64,000 nt of DNA from Microplitis mediator (lineage: Eukaryota > Arthropoda > Insecta > Hymenoptera > Braconidae), in assembly GCF_029852145.1 (NCBI RefSeq), contig NC_079971.1:13497697-13561696 (forward strand), written 5' to 3'. The first letter of the stretch is position 1. Every line of letters starts with the position of its first letter. The notes under the pieces are model-generated. The model saw nothing but the letters and a program-made list of their open reading frames with translations, was not told the origin of the DNA and did not search any database. The translations under genes and the position numbers were made by a program. Positions 36,671 to 44,442 of this stretch are shown here, piece after piece.

Positions 36671-38724
36671 ATGCTAGCCATACGAATCCTATCTTTGGTA
36701 ATACTTTTTGGGTTATGGAAATTTATAAACTCAAATAAAACTTATGAGATCCAGTATTTCGAACAAAAATCCGGAATTTATTTTGAGAGGTTCAACAATA
36801 TCCACCTTATACGGGAAAAATGGAATATGTTAGTTACGATTGATGTAGGAGGTCTCCTAACGGATACCTCGGAAGAACAAATCGAATATGAATCCGTGTT
36901 TCTGGATTGCTTCGAAAAAAATTATTTTACCGGAGCCCTATGCTCTCGAGTCCTTCAAAAACCATCAATAGAATACATAAGAAGCGAAAGCGTTCACTTG
37001 ATTGCTCACCTAATGGAGATCATAGATCGAACTCCTGTAGGGGGACACAGAAATGCTAGAAACATATGGTGGGGATTGGTAGGAACGGTAGCTAGAAAGG
37101 TATTTGGAATGCTAGATCACGAGAGCAACGAAAACTATAGACAAGAAATTAGTAATCTTTATCGCGATGAAGCTCAAATCGTCCACTTAATCAATAACTC
37201 TACACACATCTTACGAACGGAAATCAATTCTCTTGGCACACAACTCAAAGATAATGTCAAGAAGATTAACACACTCGCTAAAAGTATCGAAGAAATTGCT
37301 CAAACTCAGAATGAGCACATTAACATAGTAGATCAAGAATTAGAATATAGTATGTATGCTACTAGAGTCTATAGACATATCTTACATCGTAATAATTTAA
37401 TAAGAGCGGCCATAACTGCTATAGAGGAGGCTAAACGGGGAATCCTGAACTCTGAATTGGTTTCTCCGGAACAATTGAAAGAAGTTATGAGGTCCATAGA
37501 GCGTAAATTCCCAAATTTAAACCCTCCACAGCCATTAGATCATATTGATCTCCAGACATTAACCAAAATAGCACGAATTTCGGCTGCAAAATCAGACCAA
37601 CTAATTATAGTTACTATTGAAATTCCTTTAATGGATAAATATGTGTGGCAAAGCTACAAACTAATACCGTATCGAGTGCCTCATTACTTAGGAGAAACAC
37701 TTGTAAGTTTATCGGTAGAACCAACTTCCGAATATATAGTAATTCAATCCGGATTTAACAATTTTTACTCAGCCTCACAGAAATATATAGATCGGTGCCT
37801 ACCCGCAGGTGAAGAGTTGGCATGCTTCCCGGACATACCGTTAGAGTCAATTTCCGAATCTAACGAATGCGGAATAGATTTATTTAAAACTAAAGTTCCT
37901 AATGATATGATCGAGTGTAATTATTATTCCATCAGAATTCTACTCAATGGATCGCGCTAACTACGGAAAATGCATGGCTATTCTCTTCATTTCGTCCGGA
38001 AAATCTAAAAATTAGCTGCGAGGGCGAATTAGCGACTACCATAAAATTAGAGGGTAGCGGGTTGTTAAAGTTTCCTTCCAATTGTAGAGCCGAAAACCAT
38101 CAAATCACACTATTAAGTTTAGGCGAATACGGCTACAAAGCGGTCGGAGTAAACCCGGAAAAAGATCTAAATGCTACAACCGAATATTTAAGATTTAAAC
38201 AATTAATAAGTGATAAAAATATATCCAACTTTCGTACAAGTCCTTTCGTGCTTCCTAAATCTCTAGCAGGGGACAGCATTAACTCAATTCAAATCAGAAT
38301 CAAGGAAATAGATTCGGAAAATCAAAAAGATAAAACATCTCAGAACCTGCTGTATGTTAGCGTAAGCTTTGCATCAGTTACCGTTATCGCAATTATAATA
38401 GCCGCGGGCCGTAAATTAAAATCACGCGTGAGACAAGCTTTTAGACATAGTGTCAGGTTTTCCCAGGAAAAAACACTCGCTGAAAATGTTTCCTCGGTAC
38501 GTGAAATTCGACGGTCCACCCAGACCATGATCTCCATGATACCGGAAGATATTGATAGTGTCGCGCCCATTGCCGAAAACGTTTCCTCGGTGCGTGAAAT
38601 TCGTCAGTCGATCCAAGCCGCGGTCTCTGAAGAAATTGAGAGTGTCGCGCCTAGTACTCGAGAGGTCAGCAAGCCAACTCCTAGCCATCGGGCAGTTTAC
38701 CTACAGGCTGAGTCAGGATTTTAA
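36671..38724 (+). pseudogene. env: Env glycoprotein, errantivirus/baculovirus-F-like, broken by a frameshift
   Basis: Starts at the ATG directly after the acceptor. A hydrophobic signal-like segment is at residues 1-18. A furin-type RNAR site lies near codon 130 and is followed by a hydrophobic glycine-containing stretch and a VFGMLD phrase, the arrangement of the fusion region in baculovirus F-type Envs. A coiled-coil-rich part follows. The first frame stops at 37960 and the protein continues in another frame that is open from 37921 to 38724, so one small indel lies in 37921-37957. The second part has a transmembrane segment (about 38350-38410) and a cytoplasmic tail with two copies of an AENVSSVREIR unit. 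Env would mediate entry; this copy cannot give the full protein without a frame change. Confidence 0.75.
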
Positions 38725-38751
38725 CCTCAGAAATAAAATACCACATACAAG

Positions 38752-38798
38752 TTCCAAAGGAGCATCGCCTCCATTTCCGTATCAAAGGAAGACTTGGA
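38752..38798 (+). repeat. Structured RNA motif, copy f (after env)
   Basis: The outer stem changes to TCCAA/TTGGA, hairpin 1 is GGAG(CATCGC)CTCC, and hairpin 2 pairs TTTCC with AGGAA. Both sides of the stems have changed together. Confidence 0.6.
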
Positions 38799-38872
38799 CA
38801 ATTTTACTTTTATGATTCAATATATCTTATCAGACCCCCTTAGAATAGGCCACTAGTTGTAGTTCAGCAAAT

Positions 38873-38911
38873 AAGAGGGGGCATCGACCCCATTTCCTTA
38901 AAGGAAAACTC
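38873..38911 (+). repeat. Structured RNA motif, copy g (before the F-box gene)
   Basis: Hairpin 1 is GGGG(CATCGA)CCCC and hairpin 2 is TTTCC(TTAA)GGAAA with perfect pairing. The outer stem is weak (GAG/CTC). Confidence 0.55.
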
Positions 38912-38934
38912 ATGTAACATTTAATTTAAGTTGT

Positions 38935-38936
38935 AG
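38935..38936 (+). promoter_or_regulatory. Candidate splice acceptor for the F-box gene
   Basis: TTTAATTTAAGTTGTAG is a weak acceptor 20 bases before the ATG at 38957, which has a strong start context (ACCATGG). Confidence 0.35.
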
Positions 38937-38956
38937 AAAGAAAACCCACCACGACC

Positions 38957-40765
38957 ATGGCAAAGCGCGTCAACCCCCAGACCATGATGGAGGCAAAAAT
39001 CCACCTGGAAAAATACAGGCATCTCTCGCAGGAGGAAGATGAGAGGCGCAAAAAGAAGCTCAATGACAAACTCAATGCAACCAGAATCTATCCTATCGAT
39101 CCCAGAGACGGCGACATAGAGTATTATCACAGTATAACCATACGTGACCGGACTCCCAGACCTATGCCGGAAGTCCAAGACGAGGCGAACGAGCCCATGC
39201 TCGAACTTCTCATTTATGGTCTGCCAAGAACTACGACCAAGAACAAACTGACTAAGACCCTACAGCTCAAGCCGGAGGAAATCGAGAAACTTTCCATCTT
39301 TCCTGGTAAAAACAACTTGGCGGTAGGGCGGCTAAAACTCCACTCGGTCATCACGTCGCTGAATCTGCAGACTCAATCTCGAGACAATAAATTCGCTATA
39401 GGAAGGAGTAAAATACGAATCGTCCCGTTCAAGAAGTTGAGTATTAAACTTCCATCCGAACGCGGGAGGTCCGAGGGAAACAACTTGCACGAGTATCTTG
39501 ATCCTGACAGCTGGAGCGAAGTATTTGGATACCTCGACTCAACGGACATGTGTGCCTTAGCCGCTTACTCTCCGGGTATGTGTCATGTAATCCGGCACGT
39601 TCTGCGAAACCTCGAGGTAAATCCTGACAACATCAACCGCATCCTCAACTTCACCGGGGCAAGAAGCACTGACGAACTGTTATCCGGGCTCTTTGCAGCG
39701 CAAAGGTTAAACCTCCGCAGGTTAAGCATCAACCTACCAGAAGACCAACTAGCATCTCCAGGGGTAATTGCCAGCTTCATTAAGTACAGAATTCCCGAAC
39801 GCCTAACGTGTCTGGACATATCTGGGGCCATTATCTCCAGTGGATTCATCGAAGAGTTGCCCAGACTGGAGTCTCTAACCGCTCTCGCCATCGGAAGATC
39901 ACAGGGACCATTGGACAAAGAGCTGAGCGGGACCTTTCAACAACTGCCCAGGCTGGTAGAATTCGGTATAAGTGATAATACTTTCTTCACGGGATCCTCC
40001 CTAAAACGGGGTTTCGAAAAATTACAAAAACTAACACTCAAGGGTTGTTACTTCTTAAACCACGAACATCTGATTCAGTATTTCAAGGATAACACAATCC
40101 TCAGTGTACTAGATATCCAAGATTGCGACCGGACCAGACAACGGTACAAGGAGAACATTGATATGCTTCCGCTTATCAACGCTATTGGGAGTACCAAGAT
40201 CAGGGCACTGAAGTTCCGATGGGGAAATTACCAAGACGACATATGGTGGCATCCATCAGATATGATCACCAGAAACGAGGAATTAAGAAATCTTGAGGTA
40301 TCCCTAGGCCACCACCGAAATGACGTAATTACCAATCTTGTATCAATGGCAACTAACCTCGAGCACCTTACCATCTACGAAACCAAACTCGACCGAATTA
40401 CTATACCAGCGAACGAAAACATACACCTCACGACCTTAAACCTGGTAAAGCCCCACAAGCGCCCAGGCAGCTTCTACAGAACATTACGTACAAAAATAGA
40501 TAGGTTGGTGGTGTCTGGGGCACATTTTTCGTATTATACGGTAATCGAGATCCTTGATGCCAACAACAGTATTGAGATCATTGACCTAAGGGGAATCCGT
40601 CATTTCACCCATCAACCAGCTCTTTCAAATCTGGTGAAAAGAGAGAACGAGTTCTGTCCTCGGGTTGTCACCATCCTTATGCCATCGAGGGAAATACCTC
40701 GGGAAGTCCATGCCAACGCCCAAAGAAGCAACAAACCCTACCGGGTTCTAATGAAGTCGGATTAG
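38957..40765 (+). CDS. Accessory gene: RRM-like, F-box-like and leucine-rich-repeat protein
   Basis: 602 codons, intact. Residues 10-45 are charged and helical. Residues 82-160 look like an RNA-recognition motif (LELLIYGLP as RNP2-like strand, later IRIVPF). Residues 177-215 resemble an F-box (YLDPDSWSEVFGYLDSTDM). From about 225 to the end are leucine-rich segments (LRRLSINLP, LTCLDISG, LTALAIG, LQKLTLKGC) ending in a basic tail. F-box/LRR proteins normally recruit substrates to SCF ubiquitin ligases. In a retroelement one could remove a host defence factor, but that is inference. The start has strong context. A 19-A run begins 8 bases after the stop. I know of no named gypsy gene of this kind. 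A cellular origin is likely. Confidence 0.7.
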   Translation: MAKRVNPQTMMEAKIHLEKYRHLSQEEDERRKKKLNDKLNATRIYPIDPRDGDIEYYHSITIRDRTPRPMPEVQDEANEPMLELLIYGLPRTTTKNKLTKTLQLKPEEIEKLSIFPGKNNLAVGRLKLHSVITSLNLQTQSRDNKFAIGRSKIRIVPFKKLSIKLPSERGRSEGNNLHEYLDPDSWSEVFGYLDSTDMCALAAYSPGMCHVIRHVLRNLEVNPDNINRILNFTGARSTDELLSGLFAAQRLNLRRLSINLPEDQLASPGVIASFIKYRIPERLTCLDISGAIISSGFIEELPRLESLTALAIGRSQGPLDKELSGTFQQLPRLVEFGISDNTFFTGSSLKRGFEKLQKLTLKGCYFLNHEHLIQYFKDNTILSVLDIQDCDRTRQRYKENIDMLPLINAIGSTKIRALKFRWGNYQDDIWWHPSDMITRNEELRNLEVSLGHHRNDVITNLVSMATNLEHLTIYETKLDRITIPANENIHLTTLNLVKPHKRPGSFYRTLRTKIDRLVVSGAHFSYYTVIEILDANNSIEIIDLRGIRHFTHQPALSNLVKRENEFCPRVVTILMPSREIPREVHANAQRSNKPYRVLMKSD

Positions 40766-40772
40766 ATGTTAG

Positions 40773-40791
40773 AAAAAAAAAAAAAAAAAAA
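40773..40791 (+). repeat. Poly(A) tract after the F-box gene
   Basis: Nineteen A directly after a 7-base untranslated tail, then TAGTTTTAGTAATAATA and a structured-motif copy. The same poly(A)-leader-motif order recurs at 41402. No AATAAA lies between stop and tract. Confidence 0.8.
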
Positions 40792-40816
40792 TAGTTTTAG
40801 TAATAATATTAATAAT

Positions 40817-40869
40817 AATTCCTTTAGAGAGTATCATCTCTAATTTCCTTCAGGAAAAATAAAGGAATT
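40817..40869 (+). repeat. Structured RNA motif, copy h (best formed)
   Basis: A perfect 10-bp outer stem, AATTCCTTTA/TAAAGGAATT, encloses hairpin 1 GAGA(GTATCA)TCTC, which can also be drawn as AGAG(TATCAT)CTCT, and hairpin 2 TTTCC(TTCA)GGAAA. It is the clearest three-way junction of the set. Confidence 0.8.
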
Positions 40870-40948
40870 TTATATACAGAAACGTATAGTTATAAAATAA
40901 AGTTTAGTTATACTTAAGATTAAATCATTAAACATAATATTGTATAAG

Positions 40949-40991
40949 CCACCTAGGAGTATCATCTCCATTTTCCTTTGGAAACCAGGTA
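40949..40991 (+). repeat. Structured RNA motif, copy i
   Basis: The outer stem is ACCT/AGGT instead of CCTTTA/TAAAGG, hairpin 1 is GGAG(TATCAT)CTCC, and hairpin 2 pairs TTTTCC with GGAAA. This copy is the strongest single case of compensating change. Confidence 0.65.
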
Positions 40992-41046
40992 AATTTTAGA
41001 TTAGCGCTAGTACCTTTTTCTTTTATAAAAAAAAAAAAAAAAAAAA

Positions 41047-41235
41047 TATAACAAAATCAACGAAGGTGCTGGGCCTGCTTTTCCCTTTACACAGGAGTAT
41101 AAGGACGGGTGCGGAGTTCCGCCATCCGAGGCCACTTGGTCCATTTTGTAAGGCAAACGGGAACTTTGGAACTCGGGTGACGAGGGGTTCGCATCTTTCC
41201 ATGTTAAAAGGGGGGAGGGGGTCCTACCCCTTAAC
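41047..41235. other. GC-richer insert with G-rich tract, no recognised gene
   Basis: About 190 bases much richer in G and C than the surroundings, preceded by a poly(A) run (41029-41046). A purine run GGGGGGAGGGGG lies at about 41209-41220, similar to the element's own polypurine tract. Short open frames here have no recognisable domain. It could be a remnant of another captured module or a secondary polypurine tract. Confidence 0.35.
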
Positions 41236-41401
41236 AAAAAAAATTTTTAAATAAAAATAAAAATCAAACAAAAAGAAAAATTTTTACGGTTATCTGTTTA
41301 CATGTAGATATATGCATATATAGATATATATATATATCTATATGTGGATAGATAAACGTGAGAATATATATATACATATATCGCAATAATATCAAATAAA
41401 C

Positions 41402-41497
41402 AAAAAAAAAAAAAAAAAATATAGTTTTAGTAATAATACTAATAATAATTCCTTTAAAGAGTATTATCTCTATTCTCCACAAAGAAAAATAAAGGAA
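41402..41497 (+). repeat. Second poly(A) plus structured RNA motif cassette (copy j)
   Basis: Eighteen A, then TATAGTTTTAGTAATAATA, then a motif with outer stem AATTCCTTT/AAAGGAA, hairpin 1 AGAG(TATTAT)CTCT and hairpin 2 TTCT/AGAA. It duplicates the arrangement at 40773-40869 with substitutions. Confidence 0.7.
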
Positions 41498-41588
41498 CTT
41501 TATACATAAATCATAGAATGTAAGAGAAAAAAAATGACATTAAGCGAATAGAAACAAAAAAAAAAAAAAAAGACAAAAAAAAAAAAAA

Positions 41589-41643
41589 AATTTCCTCTAA
41601 AAGAGTATCATCTCTAATTTCCTTCAGGAAAAATAAAGGAATT
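41589..41643 (+). repeat. Structured RNA motif, copy k
   Basis: Preceded by A-rich sequence (41559-41590). Hairpin 1 is AGAG(TATCAT)CTCT and hairpin 2 TTTCC(TTCA)GGAAA. The outer stem has one mismatch. Confidence 0.7.
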
Positions 41644-42178
41644 TTTATATACAGACACTATAACGACAATAGCAATAATCATATTATGAATAACTATTAG
41701 ATTATAATAACCGGTAGTACATAATGCTTTCATTAAAATATATATATACATAAGCCAAATATTATCATTTTCCATAAAATTGTTTATTACAGATTTGGAG
41801 CTATCACTAAGAACAGTGGTCGTAAACCCTCAAAGCCAGTAAGACTCCTAGAATCCAATTAAAACAAGTAATCTCACGAGAAAGGGGTACCAGAGGGAAA
41901 ACCCCAGTTCTAGTGATAGGCTCATATCTCAGGGTACATATACACATAAGTTGGAATATACAATAAGATATAAGACAAGAATAATAAATAATAATAATAG
42001 AGAATAAGTCAGAGACTCACAACCATAACTCACATAAATTTGTATCGTTTTTTTTTTTTTTTTTTTTTAGAAAAAGTTATTTAAGACTACCATGGTGGAC
42101 CGAGTCAATCCTTTCTAAATTAAACCCCCCTCTAAATTCACCTAACGATCCACGGACATCTCTTTTTCTCCCTTGCTC
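41644..42178 (+). other. Non-coding gap before RNase H1
   Basis: AT-rich spacer with a long T run ending in AG (42049-42070), itself a possible splice acceptor, and a short upstream open frame starting at 42091. No other gene is visible. Confidence 0.5.
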
Positions 42179-42180
42179 AG
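42179..42180 (+). promoter_or_regulatory. Candidate splice acceptor for RNase H1
   Basis: CTCTTTTTCTCCCTTGCTCAG is a strong pyrimidine tract plus AG, four bases before the ATG at 42185. Confidence 0.6.
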
Positions 42181-42184
42181 CAGA

Positions 42185-42883
42185 ATGCCTTTCTATTTGG
42201 TTCTCAGTGGACATAAGCCCGGAGTATATCAGTCTTGGGAGGATTGCCGAAATCAAATCCTCGATTACCCTAACCCAATCTTTAAGCAATTGCCATCTTT
42301 GAAAGAGGTCCATACATATCTACAAAATTGGAAACCAATTATCCACCCAGTACAATTCGAAAGAAACGTCGAAGGCCGTATCACCATCTTCACGGACGGG
42401 TCGTGTTTTCGCAATGGTACTTCAGAGCCAGCTACAGGTCTGGGAATTTATTTTGGACCAAACCATCCCCAAAATCTATCTCTTCCATGCTTCAACAGAA
42501 ACACCAATAATGGTGCCGAGTTAGAGGCCATTCTTCAGGCTTTAAAAATTATAAGAAGATTTAATCTAACAAAAATAGATCTCTTCACCGATTCGGAGTA
42601 TTTATGCAACAGCCTCACCATTTGGTACGAAAATTGGAAAAAACGGGATTGGATTACTTCCACGGGGAAGCCGGTCTCCTATAAAGAAGAACTCAAATAC
42701 ATCAAATCTCAAATGAAATCCAGAGACATAAAAATCTATCACGTTCCCGGTCATGATGGAATCCATGGCAACGAACAAGCTGACCAACTAGCCAGAAACG
42801 GAGCTAAGCTATTCGAACTATCCAGATCAAAATCAAAAACGGAGTTCAACATTCATTCCTCAACTTCAAGCCCAAAGAAATAG
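42185..42883 (+). CDS. Stand-alone eukaryotic-type RNase H1
   Basis: 232 codons from the ATG that follows the splice acceptor. Residues 2-46 form the hybrid-binding domain of eukaryotic RNase H1 (FYLVLSGHKPGVYQSWEDC, then an F-K-x-LPSLKEV phrase). Residues 64-208 are the RNase HI fold with the catalytic set D71 (FTDGS), E112 (NGAELEAI), D136 (FTDSEY) and D200 (GNEQAD), plus the usual GHDGIHGNE histidine loop. It would cut the RNA strand of RNA-DNA hybrids during reverse transcription. It is a separate gene 5.5 kb downstream of pol, whose own RNase H lacks a catalytic Asp, so it may supply the missing activity. The origin is probably a captured cellular gene, which is inference; the closest cellular match has not been searched. 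Confidence 0.9.
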   Translation: MPFYLVLSGHKPGVYQSWEDCRNQILDYPNPIFKQLPSLKEVHTYLQNWKPIIHPVQFERNVEGRITIFTDGSCFRNGTSEPATGLGIYFGPNHPQNLSLPCFNRNTNNGAELEAILQALKIIRRFNLTKIDLFTDSEYLCNSLTIWYENWKKRDWITSTGKPVSYKEELKYIKSQMKSRDIKIYHVPGHDGIHGNEQADQLARNGAKLFELSRSKSKTEFNIHSSTSSPKK

Positions 42884-42899
42884 AATCATCTCTGAGCTT

Positions 42900-42908
42900 G
42901 GGGGGGGA
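42900..42908 (+). promoter_or_regulatory. Polypurine tract
   Basis: GGGGGGGGA directly before the 3' LTR, the expected plus-strand primer. The last four bases (GGGA) also sit before the 5' LTR at 25352-25355. Confidence 0.85.
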
Positions 42909-44442
42909 TGTTATGTCCGACTCCGGAACCTTTTTCAAAATTCATGCTGAACATCCTGAGGAATATCTATTCCATTTCTTATAATAGAAACCAGGATTGA
43001 TGCAGCTAAGAGGTACAAAAATCGTACCAGTTTTCTTTTCTCATGTCTTTCATTCCCTTATTCTTTCCGGCTCCCCACTTAATTTCTCAATCGTCTTCCT
43101 ATGCGTGGTGACACTCATAATTAACATAGACTTAAATTAAGTTCCGTCAACGGACATCTCACACTTTGTAAGACGCTGCAAATTCCCCCTCCTCTGACTC
43201 GGGCCCCATGGTTGCATCCGAAAATTTTTCAAGAGCAACGTTACTCTACCGAGCACAGGCTTGCTTTCCGGTCACTAAGTGAATTCAAAGTTTTCAACAA
43301 AGAGTCATTATTCGGTACATAGTATCTTTCGAAACCAAACAAACCGCGAAAAATTTTATTCAGGAAATAAAGTTCGCAAACCATTATATACAAATAAAAT
43401 AAAACCGACCACGTCGCTTTTATAAAAAAAATACAAAACAAAGTAAAGAAAAGTTATAGCAGTGAAATAAAGAAATATATATATATCTATATAAAATATA
43501 CCGCTCCAAGAGAGAAAAATAAAATCGCATCGCGAAGAAAAATCTTTAAAGAAAAGAAAAGTAAAACAAAAAAAAAGTGTTATCGGTTGTGAGTCCGTAG
43601 TTAAGTGTTAATAGCACCGTTTAGTGCATTGAAAATTGAAAACCAGATATTGTAACTAACAGTGAATACATGTGGGAAAATAAAAGAAATAACCTTTAAA
43701 GAGTAGCATCTCTAATTCCTTTGGGAAAATTAGAGGAATTTTATTCCATTAAAACACAAAACTAATCTAATAAAGAATAAGAAAATATCAGTGTATACTT
43801 AAGTGTAACAAATGTTTATGCATAAAAATAAAAGCCTTTAAAGAGTATCATCTCTAATTTCTACTAAGAAAAATTAAAGGTATTTTTGGTTTGTAAACAA
43901 TTAAAGTTTAATAGTTGAATAAAACGAAAGAAAAAGTGAAAGACTGTTTTTGTGCTTCATTAATTAAAATTAAGTTAGTTAATATTGATCACCTTCCCTC
44001 GCGGGTCATCGCTTGCACGAGAGAAAGAGAAATCGTCAACCACTCCAAGGAGCACATCTCAGGAGTCCAAGGGCCTACTACTAAGGAGTCTTCAAAAAAA
44101 AAAAGGAAGGGAGAAATAATCAACGAGAACTATCACGGCAAAGGTAGGAAGTTTATAAGCGACTAATTTATCTTTTAAATTCTCTAACAAATTTTCCATC
44201 GGCCTCAATAATTTAATTGGAAAAAGGACGCTATAAATTTCAAATCGTATGTATCAATTCGCATATCATATAACTCATTTTTAGTAAACTAAGAATTAAA
44301 AGAAAACTTACATCGAAACGTATCCCTAAAATAAAATAAAATAAGGCTTGAATAAAACATTTAAGCCGAAAATTGCATGTGTTAGTCCGAACGCCCCAAT
44401 CCACGCAACCAAATATTAATTAAATAATAGTCGGACATAACA
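42909..44442 (+). repeat. 3' LTR of the giant gypsy element
   Basis: Same length as the 5' LTR, with one base difference seen by eye. It contains motif copies at 43693-43736 and 43835-43880. TATA follows at 44443-44446. Confidence 0.95.

Larger units (their letters stand above)
25356..44442 (+). mobile_element. Giant Ty3/gypsy env-bearing retroelement with accessory genes (19.1 kb)
   Basis: Complete LTR element: 1,534-bp LTRs, tRNA-Leu primer site, 3.1-kb leader, gag, double protease, pol, env, an RRM/F-box/LRR-like gene, a stand-alone RNase H1 and a G-rich polypurine tract. I found one base difference between the LTRs (near 26184 and 43737), so insertion is recent. Typical insect errantiviruses are far shorter. 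The env resembles the baculovirus-F-like envelopes of errantiviruses. Breaks seen are a +1 frame change between protease and pol (31947-31975) and a frameshift in env (37921-37957), so the copy is probably not fully functional even though it is young. Outer target duplication is TATA if the inverted LTR at 24067 is counted as part of the insertion. Confidence 0.92.

Noticed and set aside
36671..38724. Env frame change as programmed frameshifting
   Set aside because: It lies in the middle of the ectodomain with no slip signal, and errantivirus-type env genes are single frames; a simple indel is more likely.
38957..42883. Accessory genes as host genes caught between two separate insertions
   Set aside because: They lie between the env and polypurine tract of one LTR unit with near-identical LTRs, and the structured motif occurs both in the LTRs and around these genes.
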